Assembly: GCA_027352645.1 (NCBI GenBank)
Contig: DAIEIL010000173.1
Coordinates: forward strand, 1-17,853
Origin: Rhodobiaceae bacterium
GTDB taxonomy: Bacteria; Pseudomonadota; Alphaproteobacteria; Parvibaculales; Parvibaculaceae
Reading direction: 5' to 3'
Length of the DNA: 17,853 nucleotides
Part shown: positions 6,973 to 13,896 of the stretch, piece by piece
How positions within the stretch are numbered: position 1 is the first letter of the stretch
How the letters are laid out: each line of letters begins with the position of its first letter
The notes under the pieces: model-generated
The model's database searches: none
Told to the model about the DNA's origin: nothing
What the model saw: only the letters and a program-made list of their open reading frames with translations
Position numbers and translations under genes: made by a program

Positions 6973-6982
6973 CCCCGACCGA

Positions 6983-7720
6983 TCAGATCATCGCCATGCC
7001 GCCGTTAACATGGATGGTCTGGCCGGTCACATAGGCCGCTTCGTCGCTGGCGAGATAGACCGCCGCTGCGGCAATCTCGGCCCCTTCGCCGAGCCGGCCG
7101 GCGGGAATCGTTCCCAGAATCTTGGCCTTCTGATCGTCGTTGAGAGCGTCCGTCATGGCGCTGCGGATGAAGCCCGGCGCGATGCAGTTCGCCGTGATGT
7201 TGCGGCTCGCCACTTCCTGCGCCAGCGCCTTGGTCATGCCGATCATGCCGGCCTTGGAGGCGGCATAATTGCCCTGCCCCGGATTGCCGGTGACGCCGAC
7301 GACGGAGGTAATTCCGATGATGCGGCCAAAGCGGCGCTTCATCATGCCGCGCAGGCTCGCGCGCGAAAGGCGAAATGCAGCCGTGAGGTTGACGCGGATA
7401 ACCTCGTCCCACTCCTCATCCTTCATGCGCATGAAGAGATTGTCGCGGGTGAGGCCGGCATTGTTGACCAGAATGTCGAGCGAGCCCATCGCCTCTTCGG
7501 CCTGCTTGGGCAGCGCGTCGACGGCGGCGCTATCCGAAAGGTTGCAGGGGAGCACATGAGTGCGGCCACCGAGTTCGGCGGCCAGCGCGTCGAGCGCATC
7601 CTTGCGCGTACCCGAGAGCGCGACCGTCGCGCCCTGCTTGTGAAGGGCGCGCGCGATGTCGGAGCCGATGCCGCCGGAAGCGCCGGTGACCAGCGCGTTT
7701 TTACCTGTGAGGTCGAACAT
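6983..7720 (-). CDS. fabG: 3-oxoacyl-[acyl-carrier-protein] reductase
   Basis: FabG reduces 3-oxoacyl-ACP to 3-hydroxyacyl-ACP with NADPH, the first reduction in each elongation cycle. It is a classical short-chain dehydrogenase of 245 residues. The nucleotide motif TGASGGIG lies at 12-19, NNAG at 86-89, and the catalytic residues are N111, S139, Y152 and K156 (YAASK). PGFIRSAMTD (182-191) and the C-terminal TGQTIHVNGGMAM are typical of true FabG. GGGGAG precedes the ATG with 5 bases between. It starts 14 bases after the fabD stop, so the two are cotranscribed. Confidence 0.97.
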   Translation of the reverse strand: MFDLTGKNALVTGASGGIGSDIARALHKQGATVALSGTRKDALDALAAELGGRTHVLPCNLSDSAAVDALPKQAEEAMGSLDILVNNAGLTRDNLFMRMKDEEWDEVIRVNLTAAFRLSRASLRGMMKRRFGRIIGITSVVGVTGNPGQGNYAASKAGMIGMTKALAQEVASRNITANCIAPGFIRSAMTDALNDDQKAKILGTIPAGRLGEGAEIAAAAVYLASDEAAYVTGQTIHVNGGMAMI

Positions 7721-7734
7721 GGGTGCTCCCCGGA

Positions 7735-8676
7735 TCAGATTGTTTTCAGAAAAGCTTCGACATCGGCGGGCGTGCCGATCGAAACGGTCTCGGGCTCTTG
7801 CGCGATGCGCTTGATCATGCCCGCAAGCGCCTTGCCCGCGCCGACTTCGACGTAACGCGAGACGCCCTGCGATTCCATATAGAGAACGCTTTCACGCCAG
7901 CGAACCATGCCGGTGACCTGCTTTACCAGCAAGTCGCGAATGGTCGCGGGGTCGGCGACGCGCGAAGCGGTAACGTTGGCAACGAGCGGAACGGAGGGCG
8001 TCCTGATCTCGACCTCTGCCAGCGCTTCTGCCATTTCGTCGGCAGCAGGCTGCATCAGCACGCAATGGAAAGGCGCGCTTACCGGCAGAGCCATGCTGCG
8101 CTTGGCGCCCCTGGTCTTGGCGATCTCGATGGCGCGTTCGACAGCGGCCTTGTGGCCAGAGACCACGACCTGACCGCCGCCATTGTCGTTGGCCGCTTCG
8201 CAAACTTCTCCTTGCGCCGCTTCCTTGGCGATTTCGGAGGCCGCGTCGAAATCGAGGCCGAGCAGAACGGCCATCGCGCCGACGCCCACCGGCACCGCGC
8301 GCTGCATCGCCTGGCCACGGCGCTTCAGAAGGCGGGCCGTATCGGCAATGGTGAAGCTGCCGGCGGCGGCGAGCGCCGAATATTCGCCGAGCGAATGACC
8401 GGCGACGAAGGCCGCCTTGTCGGCAAGCCTGAAGCCGCCCTCTTTTTCAAGAGTGCGCACGACGGCGAGACTCACCGCCATGATCGCGGGCTGGGCATTC
8501 TCGGTCAGCGTCAGGTCTTCCTGCGGGCCTTCCCACATCAGTTTAGAAAGCTTCTGGTCGAGAGCCTCGTCGACTTCCTCGAAAACCTCACGGGCCGAGG
8601 CAAAAACCTCGCCCAGTTCCCGGCCCATGCCGACCGCCTGCGATCCCTGCCCCGGAAAGGTGAAAGCCCTGCTCAT
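7735..8676 (-). CDS. fabD: Malonyl-CoA:ACP transacylase
   Basis: FabD moves the malonyl group from CoA to ACP, supplying the extender unit for all elongation rounds. From the ATG at 8676 the protein has 313 residues (E. coli 309) and begins with the expected FTFPGQGSQAVGMG. The nucleophile is S95 in GHSLGE, the partner histidine H204 in APFH, and R120 lies in the KRRGQAM segment that binds the malonyl carboxylate. In-frame upstream ATGs at 8733 and 8691 would add 19 and 5 non-conserved residues; AGGGAG sits 5 bases before the chosen start. It is the first gene of the minus-strand fatty acid block, with a good promoter about 60 bases upstream. Confidence 0.96.
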   Translation of the reverse strand: MSRAFTFPGQGSQAVGMGRELGEVFASAREVFEEVDEALDQKLSKLMWEGPQEDLTLTENAQPAIMAVSLAVVRTLEKEGGFRLADKAAFVAGHSLGEYSALAAAGSFTIADTARLLKRRGQAMQRAVPVGVGAMAVLLGLDFDAASEIAKEAAQGEVCEAANDNGGGQVVVSGHKAAVERAIEIAKTRGAKRSMALPVSAPFHCVLMQPAADEMAEALAEVEIRTPSVPLVANVTASRVADPATIRDLLVKQVTGMVRWRESVLYMESQGVSRYVEVGAGKALAGMIKRIAQEPETVSIGTPADVEAFLKTI

Positions 8677-8734
8677 CGACGCTCCCTGCATATCCAGCAA
8701 AAACCCGGACTGCTCGCGGCCCGGCTGGTCCACA

Positions 8735-8762
8735 GAGATACAGGCTCAAAGAGGGGTGTCAA
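8735..8762 (-). promoter_or_regulatory. Candidate housekeeping promoter of the fabD block
   Basis: On the minus strand a perfect -35 TTGACA (8757-8762) is followed after 16 bases by TATCTC (8735-8740). Transcription would start near 8728, leaving an untranslated leader of about 52 bases before the fabD ATG. It lies in the 227-base divergent region shared with the GT39-like gene. Confidence 0.55.
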
Positions 8763-8903
8763 GACGACGAGCCCCCGGCGGCCCGGACGCGAAGGCAAGG
8801 CCGCTCCTATCAGACCGGAACATTCTCGCGCCGCCGGAGCTTGCCTGATTCATTCCGCCGGTGCTGAACTTCGGATGGAACCGGGGCCGGGAGGGGAGGC
8901 ATT

Positions 8904-10472
8904 TTGAGCAGACGCGATCCCCTTGCACCGCCGGTTGCGACGGCAATGGATGGCGCGCCGTCCGATACGCAGACGCCACCGCGCCGCACCGCCGAGACAA
9001 TCGCCGCCCAGCTTCTTCCCTGTGCCGCCAGCTTCTACGCAGTCGTCCGGTCGATCAGGGCGTTCGGCGAATACAATCACAACGACCATATGTATGTCGC
9101 GGCCGCGTCGCTGTTTCCGCAGTTCGCGCTCTACCGGGAGATTGCCTACGCGCAAGCGCCGCTCAACGTCCTCGTCTACGCCGCGCTGGAGGCGCTGGTC
9201 GGACCGGCCCTGCTCTATGTCTCCGCGAAATTCGCCTCGGTCATATTTGTACTGGGAGCGGCTGCCCTCGCATCAATGACGGCGCAGCGGCTCGCCCAAC
9301 GGCCTTATGTGTTCTGGGTCGTTTTCACGCTCGTTCTGTTCAACGCTAATGTCTTTTCGAACATGGCACAGACGAGCAATTACGCGCTGCCGCTTTTTCT
9401 CTTTTCTTTTGCATGTTTTCTCTACTTCGGGAGAGAGACAGGACGCATCAATGCGCTGCTGATCGGACTGGCCATCGGCCTCGCCGCGTCGAGCAAGATA
9501 AGTTTCATAGCCCCGGCGGCAGCCTTCGCGCTTCTGTTTCCTATCTCCCGCAAATCGCGAGCGTTCACGTTCCAATACGCAATCGGCTGCGCCATCGGCC
9601 TTCTGCCTGTCTTTTATTATTTCATCATCGACCGGGCCGATTTTCTCTTTCTCAATTTCGAGTTTCACATCCTCACCAATGAATTTCGCGGCTTGAGCTT
9701 CACCGGCTCGGTGACGGAGATGCGCGAAGGTCTGGCAAACTTCCTGATAAACGCCATTCCGGTATGGCTGGTCGTGGTGGCGGCAATACTCCTTGTCCGG
9801 AGCGACAGGCGCGGCATGGGCAAAGGAAATGCCGTGGAGGCAGCTATCATTCTTGCCGCCACCGTCATCGCGGCGATCATGCCGATGACCTATTTCCTGC
9901 CCTATTGGGGCCCCGCCGCGCTCGCGTTCACCATGTTTGCCGTGCCCGCTGCGGCCTTGGCCGCGAACCATACGCCCGCCTTCAGAACTGCGACGCTGCT
10001 GGGTGCGCTCGTGCTGAGCAGCCTTTCCTCGGCGGTGGACCTCCGGATGCTCGCCAGGGATGGGCTGGACAACTATCCCCCTCTCCTCGTCATGCGGGCC
10101 CAGGCGGACATCTCGAAACTCGTGGACGATGCGCTTCGCCATCATCCGGGATGCGTTACCGAAATCCTGAGCGCCAGCGCCATACCCGCCCTCGGCAGCG
10201 GCGTACCGCTCTCGCCGGGAAGCGCGGGGGGCGAATTCCTGTTCCGGATCGACGGGGTGCTCCGCGAGAAGAAGCCGGAATTCCGCAAATTTTCCGACGT
10301 GACCCACTACATGGACCCCGGCACCGGCCTCCTCACGGGATATTATGGAGAACGTGAATTCGAGGCCCGGATGGTCGCCCATGCCGTCTCGCAGGGCTTT
10401 GTGCTCGCGGGCACCTTCAAATACCCCAAGGCTCCGCTTTCCCTTTATCTTCCGCCCCAATGCGGGGCATAG
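8904..10472 (+). CDS. Polytopic membrane glycosyltransferase, GT39/ArnT-like (GT-C fold)
   Basis: This 522-residue inner-membrane protein probably transfers a sugar from a polyprenyl-phosphate carrier to a periplasmic or surface acceptor. After a polar N terminus (1-30) there is a first membrane segment (about 32-52), a periplasmic loop with the GT-C-style acidic site (YNHNDHMYVAA, D61) and the family-like QFALYREIAYAQAPLNVLVYA (73-93), then roughly eight to nine further hydrophobic segments to about residue 385. A soluble C-terminal domain of about 130 residues follows. The start appears to be TTG at 8904, with GAGGGGAGG (8891-8899) 4 bases upstream; ATG at 8946 lacks such a site. Parts of the gene (about 9310-9700) are richer in A+T than its neighbours. 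It is divergent from fabD and unrelated in function to either flanking operon. Substrate is unknown. Confidence 0.75.
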   Translation: MSRRDPLAPPVATAMDGAPSDTQTPPRRTAETIAAQLLPCAASFYAVVRSIRAFGEYNHNDHMYVAAASLFPQFALYREIAYAQAPLNVLVYAALEALVGPALLYVSAKFASVIFVLGAAALASMTAQRLAQRPYVFWVVFTLVLFNANVFSNMAQTSNYALPLFLFSFACFLYFGRETGRINALLIGLAIGLAASSKISFIAPAAAFALLFPISRKSRAFTFQYAIGCAIGLLPVFYYFIIDRADFLFLNFEFHILTNEFRGLSFTGSVTEMREGLANFLINAIPVWLVVVAAILLVRSDRRGMGKGNAVEAAIILAATVIAAIMPMTYFLPYWGPAALAFTMFAVPAAALAANHTPAFRTATLLGALVLSSLSSAVDLRMLARDGLDNYPPLLVMRAQADISKLVDDALRHHPGCVTEILSASAIPALGSGVPLSPGSAGGEFLFRIDGVLREKKPEFRKFSDVTHYMDPGTGLLTGYYGEREFEARMVAHAVSQGFVLAGTFKYPKAPLSLYLPPQCGA

Positions 10473-10486
10473 CGCGCCATCGCCCC

Positions 10487-10514
10487 TTGCTTTCAACCCG
10501 GCTTTCCTTATATT
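10487..10514 (+). promoter_or_regulatory. Candidate promoter of the rpsF operon
   Basis: TTGCTT (10487-10492) and TATATT (10509-10514) are separated by 16 bases, a good housekeeping-type promoter. Transcription from about 10521 would give a leader of about 170 bases before rpsF. It lies just after the stop of the GT39-like gene. Confidence 0.55.
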
Positions 10515-10579
10515 GCGCCGCTTCTGAAGGTCTCGGCTGGAGGCTGAACGGCGCACCGTGTCCCTTGAAGGGCGCGGCA

Positions 10580-10688
10580 GGGAGAAATCCCGGGCTCCGG
10601 TGTCTCCGCTTCTTTGGTGGTCCTTTCGAGCCTTTTGGGGCTCAAAGGGGGCTTTGCGCCGGGGCCGGATATATATAGGAAAAGGCTC
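10580..10688 (+). promoter_or_regulatory. Structured rpsF leader with sequesterable ribosome-binding region
   Basis: The leader holds a GGGA/TCCC stem with a GAAA tetraloop (10580-10591) and a stem made of CCTTT+GAGCC (10622-10632, one bulged C) with GGCTC+AAAGG (10639-10648). GAGCCTTTT (10628-10636) is also perfectly complementary to AAAAGGCTC (10680-10688), which overlaps the Shine-Dalgarno region AGGAAAAGG and ends just before the ATG. The two pairings exclude each other. In many bacteria an rpsF leader is bound by the S6:S18 complex for autoregulation; CCG triplets, a feature of that motif, occur at 10659-10661 and 10665-10667. Membership of that RNA family is inference. Confidence 0.5.
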
Positions 10689-10689
10689 A

Positions 10690-11151
10690 ATGGCTCTTTA
10701 CGAGCATATTTTCATTGCGCGTCAGGACGTGACGCAGCAGCAGGTCGAGGCGCTCGTCGAGCAGTTCTCGAACATCCTCAAGGAAAACGGCGGTTCCGTC
10801 GCGAAGACCGAATATTGGGGTCTGCGCAACCTTGCCTACAAGGTGAAGAAGAACCGCAAGGGCCACTACGCCCTCCTCAACATCGACGCGCCGGCTGCCG
10901 CCGTCGCCGAAATGGAACGCCAGCAGGGCATCAACGAAGACGTCCTGCGCTTCATGACGACCCGCGTCGAAGAGCATGAAACCGGCCAGTCGGCCATGCT
11001 TCAGAGCCGTGGCAGCCGCGACGAGCGTGGCGGCGGTGGTCGTGGCGACCGCTTCGACCGTGGCGACCGTCCCCGTGGCGGCGACCGTGGCGACCGTCCC
11101 CGTTTCTCGCGCGATCGTGAAGAAGCCGCTTCGGAAGGGATTGAAGAATAA
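10690..11151 (+). CDS. rpsF: Small ribosomal subunit protein bS6
   Basis: bS6 binds 16S rRNA on the platform of the 30S subunit as a complex with bS18. Residues 1-100 form the usual domain (MALYEHIFIARQD at the N terminus, TEYWGLRNLAYKVKKNRKGHY at 40-60). After this there is a 50-residue tail rich in Arg, Gly and Asp, including repeated RGD(R) units at about 118-137, so the protein (153 residues) is longer than E. coli bS6 (about 131-135). The ATG at 10690 follows AGGAAAAGG; a longer reading from 10558 would run through the structured leader and is rejected. Its stop overlaps the rpsR start (TAATG). Confidence 0.97.
   Translation: MALYEHIFIARQDVTQQQVEALVEQFSNILKENGGSVAKTEYWGLRNLAYKVKKNRKGHYALLNIDAPAAAVAEMERQQGINEDVLRFMTTRVEEHETGQSAMLQSRGSRDERGGGGRGDRFDRGDRPRGGDRGDRPRFSRDREEAASEGIEE
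11056..11103 (+). repeat. Direct repeat in the rpsF tail
   Basis: A 21-base perfect direct repeat occurs at 11056-11076 and 11083-11103, offset by 27 bases. Each begins GACCGTGGCGACC and encodes DRGDRPR. Further partial copies of CGTGGCGACCG lie just upstream (11041). This is an in-frame repeat able to expand or contract by nine codons. Confidence 0.8.
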
Positions 11152-11396
11152 TGAGCACCTCAGCAGCCCCCGCGCGCCGGCCCTTCTTCCGCCGCCGCAA
11201 GACCTGCCCGTTCTCCGGCGCCAACGCTCCGAAGATCGACCACAAGGACGTGAAGCTCCTGCAGCGCTACGTTTCGGAGCGCGGCAAGATCGTTCCGAGC
11301 CGCATCACGGCGGTTTCCGCCAAGAAGCAGCGTGAGCTCGCCCGCGCCATCAAGCGCGCGCGCTTCCTCGCCCTCCTGCCCTACGTCATCGGCTGA
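11151..11396 (+). CDS. rpsR: Small ribosomal subunit protein bS18
   Basis: bS18 is the 81-residue partner of bS6 on the 30S platform. Typical features are the basic N terminus (RRPFFRRRKTCPFS, with C19), YVSERGKIVPSRIT (40-53) and the helix KKQRELARAIKRARFLALLPYV at the end. Length is within the family range (74-90). It overlaps rpsF by one base (TAATG), giving translational coupling that keeps the two partners balanced. rplI follows after 20 bases. Confidence 0.97.
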   Translation: MSTSAAPARRPFFRRRKTCPFSGANAPKIDHKDVKLLQRYVSERGKIVPSRITAVSAKKQRELARAIKRARFLALLPYVIG

Positions 11397-11416
11397 GCCC
11401 GGAAAAGGAGACAGAC

Positions 11417-12001
11417 ATGCAAGTCGTACTTCTGGAACGGGTCGAAAAACTCGGTCAAATGGGCGATGTGGTCAAGGTGAAGGACGGCTTTGCCCGTAAC
11501 TTCCTGCTGCCTCGCAAGAAGGCGCTCCGCGCCACCAAAGAAAACCTTGTGCGTTTCGAGGCGCAGCGCGCGCAGCTCGAAGCCCGCAACCTCGAACTCA
11601 AGTCGGAAGCCGAGCAGGTCAAGACCAAGCTCGACGGCCAGACCTTCACCGTTCTGCGTCAGGCGGGCGAAACCGGCCACCTCTATGGCTCGGTGAACGG
11701 CCGCGACATCGCCGATGCGGCGACCGCGGGCGGTTTCTCGACCAACCGCAACCAGATCGCTCTTGAGCATCCGATCAAGACGATCGGCCTGCATCAGGTG
11801 CGCGTCGTCCTCCACCCCGAAGTGTCCGCGACCGTTTCGATCAACGTCGCCCGCTCCGAGGAAGAGGCCAAGCGCCAGGCCGCCGGTGAAGACCTCACCC
11901 GCCGGACCGAGGAAGAAGACGAGATCGAAGCCACCGAGTTCTTCGAATCCGAAGAACTGGCTCCGGCCGAAGGCGAAGAAGCCGAGGGCGCGGCCGAGTA
12001 A
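11417..12001 (+). CDS. rplI: Large ribosomal subunit protein bL9
   Basis: bL9 is an elongated 50S protein near the base of the L1 stalk that influences frame maintenance. The N-terminal rRNA-binding domain is clear (MQVVLLERVEKLGQMGDVVKVKDGFARNFLLPRKKA, 1-36), followed by the long connecting helix (about 41-73) and the C-terminal domain (to about 148). A further 45 residues form a very acidic tail (EEEDEIEATEFFESEE and following), making 194 residues against 149 in E. coli; such tails are common in alphaproteobacteria. AAGGAG sits 6 bases before the ATG. It closes the ribosomal operon and is followed by a strong terminator. Confidence 0.97.
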   Translation: MQVVLLERVEKLGQMGDVVKVKDGFARNFLLPRKKALRATKENLVRFEAQRAQLEARNLELKSEAEQVKTKLDGQTFTVLRQAGETGHLYGSVNGRDIADAATAGGFSTNRNQIALEHPIKTIGLHQVRVVLHPEVSATVSINVARSEEEAKRQAAGEDLTRRTEEEDEIEATEFFESEELAPAEGEEAEGAAE

Positions 12002-12025
12002 TCGGTCCCATTTCGGACAGACTTC

Positions 12026-12056
12026 AAAAGGGCGTTCCTCCGGGAGCGCCCTTTTT
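12026..12056 (+). terminator. Intrinsic terminator of the rpsF-rpsR-rplI operon
   Basis: GGGCGTTCC (12030-12038) pairs with GGAGCGCCC (12043-12051), with one G-U pair, around a TCCG loop closed by C-G (a UNCG-type tetraloop). AAAA before and TTTTT after (12052-12056) extend the stem and supply the U-tract. It starts 25 bases after the rplI stop and is the clearest terminator in the window. Confidence 0.92.
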
Positions 12057-12089
12057 GCTTGTCCACCGGGCCAGGCGTCCCGTTCGGCG

Positions 12090-12119
12090 CCATGCTCTTT
12101 TTGCCCCATGCTCTTTTTG
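12090..12119 (+). repeat. Tandem 16-base repeat upstream of cfa
   Basis: CCATGCTCTTTTTG occurs at 12090-12103 and 12106-12119, a period of 16 bases. It lies between the rplI terminator and the candidate cfa promoter. Purpose unknown; it could be a duplicated regulator site or a replication-slippage scar. Confidence 0.7.
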
Positions 12120-12120
12120 A

Positions 12121-12149
12121 TTGCTTCTAATCCGGCTTTAACTTTTCAT
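12121..12149 (+). promoter_or_regulatory. Candidate promoter of the cyclopropane synthase gene
   Basis: TTGCTT (12121-12126) and TTTCAT (12144-12149) are separated by 17 bases. The -10 keeps four of six consensus positions. Transcription would start near 12157, about 80 bases before the ATG. The call rests on position and weak similarity only. Confidence 0.35.
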
Positions 12150-12238
12150 GTCTGTCAGAAGGTGTGTGTACGAACCGGCGGGCCCGGTCACGTGCTGACA
12201 GGCCCGATCTACGCGTCAACTCTGGGAACGGAGGTTGT

Positions 12239-13483
12239 ATGCTGTTCGGTGTGCTTCTGAAGCAGGTCGTCAAGCGCGGCTCGCTCCGCCTGATCGACCA
12301 TGATGGAAAGGCCAGAACCTATGGCGACGGGACGGGTCGCCTTCTGACCATACGCCTGCGAGACAAGGGCGCGCATTTCGCGCTGGCCACCAATCCCTAT
12401 CTCAAGCTCGGCGAAGCCTATATGGACGGCGCGCTCACCGTCGATCAGCCCGCCACCATCTATGATCTTCTCGACATGATCCTCGGCAATCTCGGCACCA
12501 ACTATCCGAGCCGCGCTTTCAAGGCATATGCCGCCCTCCGGCGCATGAAGCGGCGCATCGACCAGCACAATCCCATCGGCAAGGCGCAAGAGAACGTCGC
12601 CCATCACTACGATCTCGACGGCGGCATCTACGATCTCTTTCTCGATGCGGACAAACAATATTCCTGCGCCTATTTCGCCAATCCATCGATGAGCCTCGAA
12701 GAGGCGCAACTCGCCAAGAAACGCCATATCGCTGCCAAGCTGCAGATCGAGCCCGGCATGAAGCTGCTCGACATCGGCTGCGGCTGGGGTGGCCTCGCGC
12801 TGACGCTTGCCGAGGAGACCGGCGCGGAGGTCGTCGGCGTCACATTGAGCCGCGAGCAACACAAGGTGGCGAGCCAGCGCGCGCTGGAACGCGGCCTCGC
12901 CGACCGTGTCCGCTTCTTCCTGCAGGACTACCGGACGCTCACCGACAGGTTCGACCGCATCGTCTCTGTCGGCATGTTCGAGCATGTCGGTATCGGTCAT
13001 TACACGGAATATTTCAGCGGCGTGAAGCGCCTGCTCACGGATGACGGCGTCGCGCTCATCCACACCATCGGGCGCCTTGATCCGCCCGGCGCGACCAATC
13101 CCTGGATCGCGAAATACATCTTCCCCGGCGGCTATATTCCAGCGCTCAGCGAAATGTCAGCGGCGGTCGAAAAGACCGGCCTCTTCATGACTGACCTCGA
13201 AGTGCTCCGGCTCCATTATGCCGAAACTCTGAAGGAGTGGCGCCGCCGCTTCATGGCGAAGCGCGACATCGCCGCGAAGATCTATGACGAGCGCTTCTGC
13301 CGCATGTGGGAGTTCTATCTGGCGGGTTCGGAAACCTCGTTCCGCCACGAAGGCATGGTCAACTTCCAGCTTCAACTCGCGAAGAAGATCGATGCCCTGC
13401 CCCTTACCCGCGACTATATCGGCGAGCGGGAGCGTATGCTCTCAGCCGTACCGGTACGGCAGCGGCTTCGCGCGGGCGACTGA
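12239..13483 (+). CDS. cfa: Cyclopropane-fatty-acyl-phospholipid synthase family methyltransferase
   Basis: The enzyme family adds a methylene group from S-adenosylmethionine across the double bond of unsaturated acyl chains in membrane phospholipids, making membranes resistant to acid and stationary-phase stress. The protein has 414 residues. The N-terminal lipid-binding region spans about 1-120. The SAM motif LLDIGCGWGG is at 176-185. Residues matching the bicarbonate/active-site set are C143 (QYSCAYF), E248 (GMFEHVG), H275 (IHTIG) and Y327 (HYAETL). GGAGG lies 5 bases before the ATG at 12239; an upstream reading from 12164 adds 25 unconserved residues. It is a single-gene unit after the ribosomal operon terminator, converging on the DoxX gene. 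The exact lipid product is inferred from family. Confidence 0.93.
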   Translation: MLFGVLLKQVVKRGSLRLIDHDGKARTYGDGTGRLLTIRLRDKGAHFALATNPYLKLGEAYMDGALTVDQPATIYDLLDMILGNLGTNYPSRAFKAYAALRRMKRRIDQHNPIGKAQENVAHHYDLDGGIYDLFLDADKQYSCAYFANPSMSLEEAQLAKKRHIAAKLQIEPGMKLLDIGCGWGGLALTLAEETGAEVVGVTLSREQHKVASQRALERGLADRVRFFLQDYRTLTDRFDRIVSVGMFEHVGIGHYTEYFSGVKRLLTDDGVALIHTIGRLDPPGATNPWIAKYIFPGGYIPALSEMSAAVEKTGLFMTDLEVLRLHYAETLKEWRRRFMAKRDIAAKIYDERFCRMWEFYLAGSETSFRHEGMVNFQLQLAKKIDALPLTRDYIGERERMLSAVPVRQRLRAGD

Positions 13484-13493
13484 TCGCCCGCGC
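13445..13493. terminator. Palindrome plus hairpin at the cfa/DoxX convergent junction
   Basis: GCGCGGGCGA (13470-13479) and TCGCCCGCGC (13484-13493) form a perfect 10-bp stem whose 4-base loop holds the cfa stop codon. Just before it, GCCGTACCGGTACGGC (13445-13460) is a perfect 16-base palindrome inside the coding sequence. No T-run follows in either direction. The hairpin lies between convergent genes only 20 bases apart and may act as a two-way transcription barrier. Confidence 0.45.
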
Positions 13494-13503
13494 CAGTCTG
13501 CAA

Positions 13504-13896
13504 TCAGGCATTGCCGCGATTGTCGATGCTGTACGCAACTGCGCCATGGGCGACGCGCTGCAGGAAGCCGCCCGCCATGGCGAGGTTCTTCATGAACATG
13601 ATGAACATCATCTGATCGGCAAAGTCGTTGTGAAAGATAACGCCGGTGACGATGCAGAAACCCGCCATGAGAAAGGCGACGATCCGCGTCTGATAGCCGA
13701 TCAGGATTAGGACGCCGCCGCCCAGTTCTACGATCAGGGTCAGCACATAGGAGACCTCAGGGAGCGGGATCCCCTTCGACGCGATATAGCCGATCGTGGC
13801 CGAAGCCGAAGTCGCCTTGCTGATACCAGCGATAATGAAGATCAGGCTCAACAGCACGCGGCCCGCGGGCGCGGCCAACTTGGTCAGGGAATCCAT
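13504..13896 (-). CDS. DoxX family membrane protein
   Basis: This is a 130-residue inner-membrane protein of the DoxX superfamily, members of which are linked to redox or thiol stress systems, although the biochemical role is mostly unknown. Four membrane segments are visible at about 13-29, 50-68, 71-89 and 97-114. Family-like features are FIIAGISKAT (20-29), VELGGGVLILIGY (56-68) and FMKNLAMAGGFL (101-112). The ATG at 13896 has GGAGAG just upstream; the reading extended to 14058 adds 54 polar residues without membrane character and is rejected. It converges on cfa and diverges from dnaB. No partner gene suggests its task. Confidence 0.85.
   Translation of the reverse strand: MDSLTKLAAPAGRVLLSLIFIIAGISKATSASATIGYIASKGIPLPEVSYVLTLIVELGGGVLILIGYQTRIVAFLMAGFCIVTGVIFHNDFADQMMFIMFMKNLAMAGGFLQRVAHGAVAYSIDNRGNA

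Noticed and set aside
9273..10556. Minus-strand open frame of 427 codons opposite the GT39-like gene
   Set aside because: The plus-strand frame has clear membrane segments and family motifs; the antisense frame is a charged low-information sequence.
10622..10648. Leader hairpin read as a terminator of the GT39-like gene
   Set aside because: No U-run follows it and a promoter for rpsF lies upstream of it, so it belongs to the rpsF leader.
11041..11110. RGD motifs in bS6 as host-integrin binding signals
   Set aside because: The protein is cytoplasmic and the motifs come from simple Arg/Gly/Asp repeats; no support for a surface role.
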